A stretch of 64,000 nt of DNA from Methanocaldococcus vulcanius M7 (GTDB taxonomy: Archaea > AGJL01 > Methanococci > Methanococcales > Methanocaldococcaceae): NCBI RefSeq assembly GCF_000024625.1, contig NC_013407.1, forward strand, positions 992,001 to 1,056,000. The letters run 5' to 3'. The notes beneath the pieces were generated by a model. That model worked only from the letters and a program-made list of their open reading frames with translations, was not told the DNA's origin and searched no databases. The first letter of the stretch is position 1; the number at the start of each line of letters is the position of its first letter. A program made the translations under genes and the position numbers. Positions 49,595 to 59,233 of the stretch are shown one piece after another.

Positions 49595-50259
49595 ATTTCC
49601 TCACTTGTGTAAATGTTAAATTTCCCATTTCTTGCAAAGCCAATTAATAGGATGTTATTTTTTTCTGCCAATTCTATGGCTCTATCTGTTGGTGGAGATT
49701 TTGAGATAATAATATTTAAACCACTGTTTATGGCCTTTTTAACGATTTCATAGGGAATTCTTCCACTGCATTTTAATATTATTTCATTTAAGTTGTAATT
49801 ATTTAGGATGGCATAGCCGATAACTTTATCAACAGCGTTATATCTTCCAATATCTTCAACAAAAATTATTTTATTGCCTTTTAAATCAAATATTGAAGCC
49901 CAGTGAAAACTTCCTGTTATTTCCCAATATTTTGCCTTTATTTTATAAGAAATTATTTTCTTTAGAGTTTCAATGTCTATTTTTATTTCTTTATTATTTT
50001 TATTATTGTTAATCTTGATTTTTTCTCCAAAGATGTATATGTTGTTTTTATCAACTTCAACTTTATCAACTTTATTTAAAAATCCTTCACTTATAGCAAA
50101 GCCAACTGCAAACTCATTTAAAAAATTTGGAGATAGGGAGATGGACTTAATAAACTCTTCATTAATAAAGATGTTATAGCTTTCTTCAACTGCAATGTAA
50201 TCTTCAACATCACGAACATCTCTGCCATCAAACCTTTTTATTTTTATCTTTTTAATCAT
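49582..50259 (-). CDS. fdhD: FdhD-like formate dehydrogenase accessory protein
   Basis: 225-aa FdhD, which in bacteria carries sulfur to the molybdenum cofactor of formate dehydrogenase. Family stretches: N-E-F-A-V-G-F-A-I-S-E-G-F, V-E-D-I-G-R-Y-N-A-V-D-K-V-I-G and C-S-G-R-I-P-Y-E. The CxxC pair needed for sulfur transfer in E. coli FdhD is not visible (the equivalent place reads I-T-G-S-F-H-W-A), and the only Cys is in K-C-S-G-R. It may thus work differently. ATG 50259. Operon with lhr. Confidence 0.88.
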   Translation of the reverse strand: MIKKIKIKRFDGRDVRDVEDYIAVEESYNIFINEEFIKSISLSPNFLNEFAVGFAISEGFLNKVDKVEVDKNNIYIFGEKIKINNNKNNKEIKIDIETLKKIISYKIKAKYWEITGSFHWASIFDLKGNKIIFVEDIGRYNAVDKVIGYAILNNYNLNEIILKCSGRIPYEIVKKAINSGLNIIISKSPPTDRAIELAEKNNILLIGFARNGKFNIYTSEEIWER

Positions 50260-50421
50260 ATAAATCCTCCTATTTAATAGTGCATGATAGTATTAAATGT
50301 AGGAAGCATTAAATCGTATAAATAATGATACAAAATCAGATTTATTAATATCATTTAGTCAAATATTATATTAACTTGTTATTTTTCATATTTTCCTTCA
50401 ATAAGTTTGAATGGTGAAATT

Positions 50422-50979
50422 ATGATAAAGCTTCTATATGAAGGGATTTTAATTAGAGAAAATGGAATAATTAAAAAGGCATCATCCTCATCAACATTAA
50501 TTATTACAAATAACAACAATATAGTTGTTGATACCTCAACAAGGGATATGGGATATAAGATTATTAAGGCATTGTCTGACTTAAATCTCTCTTCAAATGA
50601 TATAGATGTTGTTATAAATACACATCTTCACTACGATCATATAGAAAACAATCCAATATTTAAAAACGCTACTTTCTATGCCTCTCCAAAAGAGTTCGGG
50701 TTTAATGACAACTTTGAAGATTTTAAAAAGTTTAAAGATAAAGAGATTAAGATTATTGAAACTCCGGGGCATACTTACGGTAGTATATCGGTTATCTATA
50801 AAGATTATGTTGTTGTTGGTGATGCCTCTCCTTTAAAAAATAATATATTAAAGATGATCCCTCCAAACTTAAATGTAGATGAGGAATTAGCGTTAGAGAG
50901 TTTAAAGAAAATTAGATGTCTAAGAAAAAATGTAATTACTGGGCATGAGGGAATTGTTTATAAGGAGGAGTTGTTATGA
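50422..50979 (+). CDS. Metallo-beta-lactamase-fold hydrolase
   Basis: 185-aa MBL protein with H-L-H-Y-D-H (near 73-78), E-T-P-G-H-T-Y-G (His ligand), G-D-A-S (Asp ligand) and a final G-H-E-G. It is a small single-domain form without known substrate. ATG 50422 follows GGTGAAATT. Divergent from fdhD. I recall the lhr-fdhD-MBL grouping from M. jannaschii. Confidence 0.9.
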   Translation: MIKLLYEGILIRENGIIKKASSSSTLIITNNNNIVVDTSTRDMGYKIIKALSDLNLSSNDIDVVINTHLHYDHIENNPIFKNATFYASPKEFGFNDNFEDFKKFKDKEIKIIETPGHTYGSISVIYKDYVVVGDASPLKNNILKMIPPNLNVDEELALESLKKIRCLRKNVITGHEGIVYKEELL

Positions 50980-51170
50980 ATTAAATTAACAAAAATTAAC
51001 CAAATAACGTATTTTTTAATAGAAAGGGTATTTGTTTTTGTTTTGTTAACAACACTTATCATTTTAACATATATTTAAATATATAATATCATATTAAAAA
51101 TATCAAAATTAATTAATTTATCAAAAACTATAAATATTATTTTTAAAATCTAAAACTTTGGTGAGATAGT

Positions 51171-51425
51171 ATGCTCGTTATAAGGGTCTTTGGAACAGGA
51201 TGTCCAAAATGTGATCAGGCGTATGAGAACGTTAAAAAGGCAGTTGAAGAACTCAATATAGAGGCAGAGATTATAAAGGTTTCAGACATTAATGAGATTG
51301 CTGAGTGGGTATTTTTTACTCCCGGAATTGCATTTGACGATCTTTTAGTTTTTGAAGGGGAGACACCATCAGTTGAGGAAATAAAAGAGGAACTTCTCGA
51401 ATATTTAAAAGAAAAAGAAGGATAA
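51171..51425 (+). CDS. Small thioredoxin-like redox protein
   Basis: 84-aa thioredoxin-fold protein with redox motif G-C-P-K-C (residues 10-14) and the cis-Pro region F-F-T-P-G-I-A-F-D. Short proteins of this kind (redox-active disulfide protein 2) reduce protein disulfides and are often next to UPF0718 permeases, as here (51812). ATG 51171 follows GGTGAGATAGT. Confidence 0.9.
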   Translation: MLVIRVFGTGCPKCDQAYENVKKAVEELNIEAEIIKVSDINEIAEWVFFTPGIAFDDLLVFEGETPSVEEIKEELLEYLKEKEG

Positions 51426-51636
51426 AAATCTTGCATTTATACAAATTTGTTTTCGTTTAATTTTTATTTAATTCTAATTCTTAATATTTTTATAAAAAAG
51501 TTATAGGGTGTGTAATCATTAATTTAATAGCACATATGAATAGAATAATAAATAGAGTAATAATTATAAAAATAATCTATAATACATGTGCTCTACATGC
51601 TTTAACTAAGAAGATTAATGGTTTTGGAGGGAAAAA

Positions 51637-51810
51637 ATGATCGTTTGGAACTTAATATGTCCAAAATGTGGTAAAAGGATGAGATTTAAAGTGGATGTAT
51701 GTCCTTGTATGGCATCCGAAGTTGAACTTCCAAACTGTCCTGATTGTGGAGAAAAAATGGTTCACGATTATACTTCTTTAAAAGGGAGGAGAAAAATTAG
51801 GAGGAGATAA
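51637..51810 (+). CDS. 57-aa zinc-ribbon protein
   Basis: Short protein with C-P-K-C, C-P-C and C-P-D-C, i.e. enough cysteines for one or two zinc sites, and a basic tail (G-R-R-K-I-R-R-R). ATG 51637 is behind GGAGGG, and its stop is 1 bp before the permease ATG, so it is cotranslated with the permease. Possibly a metal-handling or regulatory partner. Confidence 0.8.
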   Translation: MIVWNLICPKCGKRMRFKVDVCPCMASEVELPNCPDCGEKMVHDYTSLKGRRKIRRR

Positions 51811-51811
51811 A

Positions 51812-52903
51812 ATGGACATAATACAATATATCATAAACATTTTTAACGTTATGTTAAACACAATAGTTAACTACCTAAATGTAAATAGGATTTTAGCCCT
51901 CCTAACTGCCTTTTTAATGGCAGGAGGAATCGCTTCTATGATAAACAAAAACTTTATAATAAAATACTTCGGATCTGAGACACCAAAATATATATCCTAC
52001 ACTGTTTCGGCAATAAGTGGAACATTGTTGGCAGTGTGTTCCTGCACGATTCTTCCGTTATTTGCCAGTATTTATAAAAGAGGAGCAGGGATAGGTCCTG
52101 CCACGACATTTCTATTTTCAGGTCCTGCTATAAATGTTTTAGCCATCTTTTATTCCGCTGCTCTACTCGGATGGGATATTGGATTTTTAAGAGCGGTTTT
52201 TGCGATTTTTGTTTCTGTATTGATAGGGCTATCTATGGGTCTTATATTCAAAGATCACGATCTTAAAAGAAAATTTAAAGTTCCTAAAACTAAAAGCATA
52301 TCATCAAGACCAATGTATCAAACAGTAATATTCTTTGCCCTTCAATTTTCAATGCTTCTGGTAATCACTGCCTCTCCAAAACTATTTCCAGCACTTTCAA
52401 CCCCCATCTTCGGAAACTTTCTATTAAAACACCTGTTGTTTATAATTCTTGGAGTTTTTTTAGCAGTATCAGTAAAAATATGGTTTAGAGAGGAAGAAAT
52501 AAAAAAATGGCTTAAAGAGAGCTTTTCTTTATTAAAAATTGTATTTCCTCTTCTAATCCTTGGAGTTGCAATAGCAGGGGCAATAAAGGCCATAATCCCT
52601 CCGAAATATATTGTTATGTATGTTGGAGACAACTCGCTATCTTCAAATTTTGTAGCGTCTTTTATAGGGGCTCTAATGTATTTCGCTACATTAACAGAAG
52701 TTCCAATAATAAAGGCGTTAATGGATTTGGGAATGAATGTAGGTCCTGCAATGGCACTACTTCTTGCAGGACCAAGTTTGAGTATTCCAACGATATTAAC
52801 CATATCGAAAGTCCTTGGGAAAACAAAGGCATTGACTTACTTAGGTTTGGTGGTGTTCTTCTCCACACTATGCGGATACCTTGCTGGAAATCTATTGTCA
52901 TAA
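51812..52903 (+). CDS. UPF0718/DUF318-type permease
   Basis: 363-aa integral membrane protein with about eight hydrophobic helices. The duplicated family motif is visible: T-L-L-A-V-C-S-C-T-I-L-P-L-F and later G-P-A-x-x-x-L-L-A-G-P-S-L-S. Such permeases are predicted to export metals or metalloids (ArsP-related). It is tightly linked to the Zn-ribbon gene and near the thioredoxin-like gene, so a thiol- or metal-linked transport function is likely. GGAGGAGATAA lies before ATG 51812. Confidence 0.9.
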   Translation: MDIIQYIINIFNVMLNTIVNYLNVNRILALLTAFLMAGGIASMINKNFIIKYFGSETPKYISYTVSAISGTLLAVCSCTILPLFASIYKRGAGIGPATTFLFSGPAINVLAIFYSAALLGWDIGFLRAVFAIFVSVLIGLSMGLIFKDHDLKRKFKVPKTKSISSRPMYQTVIFFALQFSMLLVITASPKLFPALSTPIFGNFLLKHLLFIILGVFLAVSVKIWFREEEIKKWLKESFSLLKIVFPLLILGVAIAGAIKAIIPPKYIVMYVGDNSLSSNFVASFIGALMYFATLTEVPIIKALMDLGMNVGPAMALLLAGPSLSIPTILTISKVLGKTKALTYLGLVVFFSTLCGYLAGNLLS

Positions 52904-52941
52904 ATTTGGTTAATAAATATTCAGTTAACTATATATCTATT

Positions 52942-53751
52942 TTATTTTATCTTTATATTTTGCCTCTTTTCCTTTTCCTTTGTAGCATCTAAAACTGTAT
53001 AGCTTATTCTTGAATTATCAAGCTTTTTTATAACCTTCTCTGCCATCTTTCCAGTTATCAATGCAATGACATTACAACCTCTATTGCATGCATTTACAAT
53101 CGCTTCAGGAACTGCAAACCTTATCTCTGGTTCAACGTTTAGTTTACTTGCCACCACGTAGGCAACTGTTCCCATAGTAGCAATAACATAGTTATCTAAC
53201 TCATCCATACTCTCTTTGATAAGATCGTAATTAACAGCCCTCGATCCACCAACAACTTCAGGAGGAATTCTAAATACAATAACTTTTCCTTTTGGAACAT
53301 CAATGATCCCTTTAATTTCGCAAATAGATATATCCTCTCCCTTCTTTCCTCCATATAGAACTTTTGCCTTTGCCTTTCCTTTCGGCTCTTTTGAAGCATA
53401 TAAAAGCCCTCTTCTCATAAAAAGATAAACGATCTCTCCATCCTCAATATCCTCATTGGCAATAGCAGGCCATATATCTTTATACCTATAAACAGCAGTG
53501 TTTATTTCATCTAAATAGTCCCTAAACTCAGAAATCCAGTTTTTTAATTTTCTCAGTCCTTTTTCAGTAACTACATACTCCCCTCTTCCCCTTGATTTTA
53601 CATAACCTTCCTTAACTAAATTTCTTATATGTTCTGAGACAGCTTGAACTGTCACTCCCAAATTTTCAGCGATCTCTTTCTGTTTTATATGAGGTTGTTT
53701 TCTTATAATTTCAGATAAGACCTGAAATTCAGTTATGTTTCTCTTTTTCAT
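52942..53751 (-). CDS. HTH transcriptional regulator with C-terminal effector domain
   Basis: 269-aa protein. The N-terminal winged helix has I-K-Q-K-E-I-A-E-N-L-G-V-T-V-Q-A-V-S-E-H-I (about 19-39) and wing R-G-R-G-E-Y-V-V-T. The remainder (about 75-255) is alpha/beta and may bind a ligand; the family is known in methanogens and Thermococci without a ligand assigned. I prefer ATG 53751 behind GAGGGAAAAT; a frame to 53808 is open but has no site. It is divergent from surE. Confidence 0.85.
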   Translation of the reverse strand: MKKRNITEFQVLSEIIRKQPHIKQKEIAENLGVTVQAVSEHIRNLVKEGYVKSRGRGEYVVTEKGLRKLKNWISEFRDYLDEINTAVYRYKDIWPAIANEDIEDGEIVYLFMRRGLLYASKEPKGKAKAKVLYGGKKGEDISICEIKGIIDVPKGKVIVFRIPPEVVGGSRAVNYDLIKESMDELDNYVIATMGTVAYVVASKLNVEPEIRFAVPEAIVNACNRGCNVIALITGKMAEKVIKKLDNSRISYTVLDATKEKEKRQNIKIK

Positions 53752-53831
53752 ATTTTCCCTCTCTATCCTATTAAAAATGTTTTGAGATCGTTGATCTTTT
53801 AATGCCATGCTTTGAGAGTAAATACAAAGAT

Positions 53832-53841
53832 CGAGATCTCG
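53832..53841. promoter_or_regulatory. Palindrome between the HTH gene and surE
   Basis: CGAGATCTCG, a perfect 10-bp palindrome of unusually high GC content for this genome, lies in the 168-bp gap between two divergent genes. A candidate operator for the HTH protein. Confidence 0.45.
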
Positions 53842-53919
53842 GAAAGTTTTAATTACTAAAAATACATATACTTTTGATGATATTTAAATGTTAAAGATAA
53901 CTTTAATTCGGTGATGATC

Positions 53920-54726
53920 GTGAATATCCTTATAGTTAATGATGATGGAATTTACTCCCCTTCACTTATAGCATTATATAACGCTCTAAAAGAACAGTTT
54001 AAAAATGCAGAGATAACGATAGTTGCTCCAACAAATCAGCAGAGTGGGATTGGAAGGGCAATAAGCTTATTTGAACCATTAAGAATGACAAAAGTGAAGT
54101 TGAATGATGATATTGTTGGATATGCTGTTTCTGGCACTCCAACTGACTGTGTGATATTAGGAATTTATCAAATACTAAAAAAAGTTCCCGACTTGGTTAT
54201 TTCTGGAATAAATATTGGAGAAAATTTAGGAACAGAAATAATGACATCTGGAACATTAGGGGCTGCGTTTGAAGCGGCACATCATGGAGCAAAGGCAATT
54301 GCCTCCTCTCTACAAATGACAGCTGATCACTTAAAATTTAAAGAATTTGATATTCCGATAAATTTTGAAATTCCTGCGAAGATCACTGCAAAAATTGCTG
54401 AAAAGTATGTAAAATATGATATGCCCTGCGATGTTTTAAATATAAACATTCCTGAAAACGCAACCTTAAAAACCCCAGTGGAAATAACACGACTGGCAAG
54501 GAAAATGTATACAACACATGTTGAAGAAAGGATAGATCCAAGAGGTAGGAGTTATTACTGGATTGATGGCTATCCAATATTCGAAGAGGAAGAAGATACA
54601 GACGTTTATGTTTTAAGAAAAAAAGGACATATATCAATAACTCCCTTAACATTAGATACAACAATTAAAAATTTGAATGAATTTAAAAATAAGTATAAAG
54701 AGGTTCTTTGCAAGATGGATAAATAG
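53920..54726 (+). CDS. surE: 5'-nucleotidase SurE
   Basis: 268-aa SurE, a metal-dependent nucleoside monophosphate phosphatase. The metal site is I-V-N-D-D-G (residues 5-10); S-G-I-G-R-A-I-S and N-I-G-E-N-L-G-T-E-I-M-T-S-G-T are family motifs. GTG 53920 (M-N-I-L-I-V-N-D-D-G) follows GGTGATGATC at good spacing; a longer frame starting at GTG 53911 lies inside that site. purA lies downstream after a 388-bp gap. Confidence 0.95.
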   Translation: MNILIVNDDGIYSPSLIALYNALKEQFKNAEITIVAPTNQQSGIGRAISLFEPLRMTKVKLNDDIVGYAVSGTPTDCVILGIYQILKKVPDLVISGINIGENLGTEIMTSGTLGAAFEAAHHGAKAIASSLQMTADHLKFKEFDIPINFEIPAKITAKIAEKYVKYDMPCDVLNINIPENATLKTPVEITRLARKMYTTHVEERIDPRGRSYYWIDGYPIFEEEEDTDVYVLRKKGHISITPLTLDTTIKNLNEFKNKYKEVLCKMDK

Positions 54727-55114
54727 TTTTTTAAATTTTTTATTTTTTAAAGATTTAAAGAAATACATTTTAGATTTATTAACTCAATTAACCCTTTAAT
54801 CTCAATGATATTACAGTAATAACTAAAATATGGTTAAATAGGTCTTAAAATGTGATAGTAAGGTTTAAAACAAGTTTAAGGCATATTAAATTTTTTATCT
54901 TAATTTAATTATCTTTATTATTTTTAATTTTATTTCTTTTTTTATTCCTTTTATCATAAAATCCTTAATCATATCTCTTCACTAAATATTTAACATTTTT
55001 TTCATTTTTTCATTTTTATCCTTATATAGATTAAAAATTTTTAATGTTAATTAACTTTAAATATCACGATCACAAATAAATATAAGGTTTTGAACAGAGG
55101 AAAGGGTGATTTTA
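54727..55114. other. 388-bp intergenic region between surE and purA
   Basis: Very AT-rich with long T and A runs; a T-rich stretch right after surE (54724-54760) could end its transcript. purA promoter elements probably lie near 55060-55085 (TTTAAATATCACG). No ORF or RNA gene supported. Confidence 0.5.
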
Positions 55115-56137
55115 TTGACTTGCACAATAATAGTCGGAGGACAATGGGGAGATGAAGGAAAAGGAAAAATAATAAGCTACATCTGCGATAAAGATAAGCC
55201 GTCAATTATTGCAAGAGGAGGAGTAGGTCCAAATGCAGGACATACTGTAAATATTGGAGGAAAGAGTTATGGAATTAGAATGATACCAACCGGATTTCCA
55301 TACAAGGAGGCAAAATTAGCCATAGGAGCAGGAGTTTTAGTAGATCCAGAGGTTTTATTAAAAGAAGTTGAAATGCTAAAAGAATTTAACATTAAAGAGA
55401 GATTGATAGTAGATTACAGATCTGGAATTATTGAAGAGAAGCATAAGATTATGGATAGAAAAGATGAGCACTTAGCCAAGGAGATCGGAACCACTGGAAG
55501 TGGATGTGGGCCTGCTAACGTGGATAGGGTCTTGAGGGTTTTAAAGCAGGCAAAAGATGTTGAAGAATTAAAGGACTTTTTAGGAGATGTATCGGAAGAG
55601 GTTAATGATGCATTAGAGAGAGGAGATAATGTCTTAATCGAAGGAACCCAGGGGACTCTACTTTCTTTATATTATGGCACCTATCCATACGTAACCTCAA
55701 AAGACACAACTGCCTCATCCTTTGCTGCGGATGTTGGAATTGGCCCTACAAAAGTTGATGAGGTTATAGTTGTTTTCAAAAGTTATCCTACAAGAGTAGG
55801 AGCAGGGCCATTTCCAACAGAAATGTCGTTAGAGGAAGCGGAGAAACTTGGAATTGTTGAATACGGAACAGTTACAGGAAGAAGGAGAAGAGTTGGCTAC
55901 TTTGATTTTGAACTGGCAAGAAAAGCTTGTCGGTTGAATGGAGCTACCCAGATCGCTTTGACAGGTTTAGATAAATACGATAAAGATTGTTATGGAGCAA
56001 CTGACTACAACTCTTTAACTGAAAAGGCAAAAGAGTTTATAAGAAAAATTGAAGAAGAGACAGGCGTTCCTGTTACTATAATATCTACAGGTCCAGAGAT
56101 GCATCAAACAATTGATTTGAGAAGTGAAAAGTTATAA
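55115..56137 (+). CDS. purA: Adenylosuccinate synthetase
   Basis: 340-aa archaeal short form of PurA that joins IMP and aspartate with GTP in AMP synthesis. The phosphate-binding loop [10 protein letters not shown] is at residues 9-18; G-P-N-A-G-H-T-V-N follows; T-G-S-G-C-G-P and E-G-T-Q-G-T-L-L-S also fit. TTG 55115 (M-T-C-T-I-I-V-G-G) is the best start, behind GGGTGATTTTA; a GTG at 55106 is inside the binding site. Confidence 0.95.
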   Translation: MTCTIIVGGQWGDEGKGKIISYICDKDKPSIIARGGVGPNAGHTVNIGGKSYGIRMIPTGFPYKEAKLAIGAGVLVDPEVLLKEVEMLKEFNIKERLIVDYRSGIIEEKHKIMDRKDEHLAKEIGTTGSGCGPANVDRVLRVLKQAKDVEELKDFLGDVSEEVNDALERGDNVLIEGTQGTLLSLYYGTYPYVTSKDTTASSFAADVGIGPTKVDEVIVVFKSYPTRVGAGPFPTEMSLEEAEKLGIVEYGTVTGRRRRVGYFDFELARKACRLNGATQIALTGLDKYDKDCYGATDYNSLTEKAKEFIRKIEEETGVPVTIISTGPEMHQTIDLRSEKL

Positions 56138-56138
56138 T

Positions 56139-57233
56139 TTACCACATTGAGTATAAAATGCTTCCCAAAATGATCCACCATACTAAGAAGGTCATAGAAC
56201 TCAGCGTCTTTTCATTTATCAGGAGTTCTAAAAAGCTCCCAATTTTAGATAAAATTTTATTTTTTCTTTCTTTTAATAACTCTGGAAGAGCATTCCACAC
56301 GTGAAATCCATCTAACGGCATGGCTGGAAGAAGATTAAATAATGCAAGTAAAAAATTAAACCAATATGTCCAATAGATGGTGTTTACAAGTAAAGATAGG
56401 GGTTCAGAAGGAGCCACTATAATCCCAAGCTTTCCTTCCTTAGATGATTGAATTTTGTAGATCTTAATTTTTCCATTTTCAATAACTCCAACATCATAAA
56501 CTTTATTTGGCTGTATTGTTTTTGCAATATTTTTAAACTCCTCTAACGATGTTATTTTTTTCCCATTTATTGAATAGAGAATATCTCCCTCATGAAGAAA
56601 TTTTGATGCAGGATCATTTAGACCTACTATTTTAAGTTCTGCTGGTAAGGAGTAAGTAAATGATAACATTGGGATTGATATTAAAAAGATTATGAGATTT
56701 GCAAGAGGCCCTGCTGAGGCAATAGCTCCTCTAACTTTTTTCTCTGCATTTTTAAAGTCATCTCCAAGTTCTACAAATGCCCCTAATGGAAATCCCAAGA
56801 ACAACAGAATCCCGGAACTCTTAACCTTTATTCCAAAAGACCTCGCAAATACCCCATGGGCTAATTCGTGGACTGAAACTGCAATCAACAATGCAATAAT
56901 TCCGGGAATCCAAGGTATTACATTACCAAATAGAAATATAACAGGTTTTCCTGCCTCTTTTGGAAGAGTTCCTGAAATAAGCTTGATACTCATCTCTAAC
57001 AGGTTAAGTAGCATAAAACATCCGATTATAACACATATTGGAATGGAAAAAATCCCTATTTTTCTCCAAATTTTATATTTTCCTAACTTTTCAACTGTTT
57101 TTAATCCAATCTTAGTTCTCAAAATTCCAAATACTCCTCCATATGTTTTTAAATTTATAGAGTCCCTTACACTATAAAGTATCAACCAAACTATTATCGC
57201 GATTATAACAATAATTTTAGATGAATCCATCAT
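56139..57233 (-). CDS. Site-2-type membrane metalloprotease (M50) with PDZ domain
   Basis: 364-aa intramembrane protease. The zinc motif H-E-L-A-H is near residues 120-124, and the third ligand in M-P-L-D-G-F-H near 307 (LDG motif). A PDZ-like domain (about 190-260; G-L-N-D-P-A-S-K-F-L, E-G-D-I-L-Y-S-I-N-G) lies between. Six or so membrane helices. It would cut membrane-anchored regulators. The start ATG 57233 has GGAGGAAAA upstream. It converges on purA (1 bp gap). Confidence 0.92.
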   Translation of the reverse strand: MMDSSKIIVIIAIIVWLILYSVRDSINLKTYGGVFGILRTKIGLKTVEKLGKYKIWRKIGIFSIPICVIIGCFMLLNLLEMSIKLISGTLPKEAGKPVIFLFGNVIPWIPGIIALLIAVSVHELAHGVFARSFGIKVKSSGILLFLGFPLGAFVELGDDFKNAEKKVRGAIASAGPLANLIIFLISIPMLSFTYSLPAELKIVGLNDPASKFLHEGDILYSINGKKITSLEEFKNIAKTIQPNKVYDVGVIENGKIKIYKIQSSKEGKLGIIVAPSEPLSLLVNTIYWTYWFNFLLALFNLLPAMPLDGFHVWNALPELLKERKNKILSKIGSFLELLINEKTLSSMTFLVWWIILGSILYSMW

Positions 57234-57488
57234 TTTTCCTCCGTTATATTGTGAAGTGTATTAAAACTTATATTAAAACATTAATTAATAAATGAGAAGT
57301 ATTTATGTTAAAGGTATAAGAGTATTAATGTAAGTCATATATCAGTCAATATTTACTTTATATTACAAAATTTTTCAACAATAAATTTTTTAGTAATATT
57401 TTAATAAACGTTTTCCAATCCATCAATTTCCCATTGATATTAAAACATTATCCATAACAGAATCTTATTACTTTCTGAGGTTGATATA

Positions 57489-58496
57489 ATGAAAATAACA
57501 AGAATGCACGGAGCTGGCGGGAAGATAATGCAAGATCTCATAAAAAATATCATCTTAAAAAATTTAGAAATAACATCAGTAAATGGAGGCATTGGATTAG
57601 AGAGTTTGGATGACTCTGCAACGATACCAATAGGAGATAAAGAGATTGTTTTTACAGTTGATGGGCATACGGTTAAGCCAATATTCTTTCCAGGAGGAGA
57701 TATTGGAAGATTGGCTGTAAGTGGAACTGTAAATGACTTGGCAGTTATGGGTGCTAAACCATTAGCTTTATCTTTATCTTTAATTATTCCAGAGGGATTT
57801 AACTTAGAAGATCTTGAAAAAATAATCAAATCAATAAATGAAACAACCAAAGAAGCAGAAGTAGCGATAATAACGGGAGATACAAAAGTTTCTGATGGAG
57901 TTGATGATGTTATAATCTCAACCGCAGGAGTTGGAATCGTAGATCGAGGAAAAGCAATAAGGGACTGTGGTGTTAAAGAAGGAGATGCAATAATTGTTTC
58001 TGGAAACATAGGAGAACATGGATTAGCAATTTTATTATCAAGAGAAGGTTTTGACTTTGAAACAGATATAAAATCAGATGTTGCTCCAATAAACAAACTA
58101 ATAGAGAAAGTTTTAAGTGAAGGAATTCAAATCAACGCCATGAAAGATCCAACAAGAGGAGGTTTAGCGGATGCCTTAAATGAAATGGCGGAGAAAAGTA
58201 ATATTGGAATAACAATTTTTGAAGACAAACTTCCCATAAGCGAAGAAGTTCAATCACTCTGCGACATACTCGGTTTAGATCCTTTAACAATAGCAAATGA
58301 AGGAAAAGTAGTTATGGCAGTTAAAAAGGAAGATGCAGAAAGATGCTTAGAGATCTTGAAGGAACATCCATTAGGAAAAAACGCTGAGATTATCGGCTAT
58401 GCTACAAAAGAACATAAGGGAGTTGTAATGGAAACAATCGTTGGGAGAAGAATAGTTGATATGCCTATTGGTGATCCAATCCCAAGGGTCTGCTAA
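57489..58496 (+). CDS. hypE: Hydrogenase maturation protein HypE
   Basis: 335-aa HypE, which dehydrates carbamoyl-Cys to thiocyanate to make the CN ligands of [NiFe] hydrogenases. It begins M-K-I-T-R-M-H-G-A-G-G, carries the ATP site D-D-S-A-T-I and D-P-T-R-G-G, and ends P-R-V-C with the essential C-terminal Cys. The selenophosphate synthetase relative SelD is excluded by that C-terminus. ATG 57489 follows GAGGTTGAT. Confidence 0.96.
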   Translation: MKITRMHGAGGKIMQDLIKNIILKNLEITSVNGGIGLESLDDSATIPIGDKEIVFTVDGHTVKPIFFPGGDIGRLAVSGTVNDLAVMGAKPLALSLSLIIPEGFNLEDLEKIIKSINETTKEAEVAIITGDTKVSDGVDDVIISTAGVGIVDRGKAIRDCGVKEGDAIIVSGNIGEHGLAILLSREGFDFETDIKSDVAPINKLIEKVLSEGIQINAMKDPTRGGLADALNEMAEKSNIGITIFEDKLPISEEVQSLCDILGLDPLTIANEGKVVMAVKKEDAERCLEILKEHPLGKNAEIIGYATKEHKGVVMETIVGRRIVDMPIGDPIPRVC

Positions 58497-58571
58497 TTGT
58501 TAAATCTTTAAAAGTTTTGATGAAACTTTTTAAAAATCCTGTTAAACTTTCTTCTAAAAAGAGGTGGAAAA

Positions 58572-59159
58572 ATGAGATATGTTGCTTATAAAATTTATCC
58601 AGAAGAGTTTTTAAATAATGAGGTAGTTGATAATGCTTTAATTCTTGAGGGAAAAAAATTAAGAAGAGTTAGAATATTAGGAAGAGTAGAAAATGTAAAT
58701 GTTGGTGGGATAATCTCTTTTTATGTGGATGGAGTTAATGTTAGATACTTTGAAGAAAAGCCCATCTATGTTGAGGAAGGTGATGTAGTGGATATAATAG
58801 GAAGGCCTAAGACATACAATGGAGAGAAATACCTTATGGCAGAAATCGTTAAAAGAAGAAATGAGAAATGGACAACACTCAGGAACTTAGAAATAAAAAA
58901 GACAAGGAAATATTTACTTAAAGCAGAAGATGTTGGAGATGATTTGGAAGAAGAGGTATTTAATGAAATAACAGGTAGGGACTTAGATACTATAAAAAAT
59001 AAAATATTGGAGATCATAAAAGAGAGAGGGGAAATAACATATGAAGATTTAGTAGAAGAATTGAACATTTCTGAAGAGGAATTAGAAAACTGTCTATCTG
59101 ATCTTATAAATTCGGGAGATATATTCGAGCCCCGACCACACATATACAAGGTTTTATAA
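58572..59159 (+). CDS. OB-fold nucleic-acid-binding protein with winged helix
   Basis: 195-aa protein. Residues about 1-100 form an OB fold (V-R-I-L-G-R-V-E-N-V-N-V-G-G-I-I-S-F-Y-V-D-G), as in RPA32-type or RPA-associated proteins. The C-terminal winged helix is about 135-195 (G-E-I-T-Y-E-D-L-V-E-E-L-N-I-S-E-E-E-L). The same domain order as eukaryotic RPA32. It could bind single-stranded DNA with an RPA; not tested. ATG 58572 is behind AGGTGG. hpt follows at 74 bp. Confidence 0.82.
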   Translation: MRYVAYKIYPEEFLNNEVVDNALILEGKKLRRVRILGRVENVNVGGIISFYVDGVNVRYFEEKPIYVEEGDVVDIIGRPKTYNGEKYLMAEIVKRRNEKWTTLRNLEIKKTRKYLLKAEDVGDDLEEEVFNEITGRDLDTIKNKILEIIKERGEITYEDLVEELNISEEELENCLSDLINSGDIFEPRPHIYKVL

Positions 59160-59233
59160 ATGAGAGGAACTATCTTAACACTTAATACTCTTTTTATTCA
59201 ATATGGAAATTTTTTCAATTTGGAGGTGAAACG

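Noticed and set aside
51215-51436. Minus-strand ORF over the thioredoxin gene and similar shadows over moaC, argG, cdhD and others
   Set aside because: They lie opposite well-recognised genes, have Ser/Phe-rich shadow composition and no binding sites.
57489-58496. Selenophosphate synthetase (SelD)
   Set aside because: The fold is related and a tRNA-Sec is in the window, but the C-terminal P-R-V-C and the N-terminal M-H-G-A-G-G are those of HypE.
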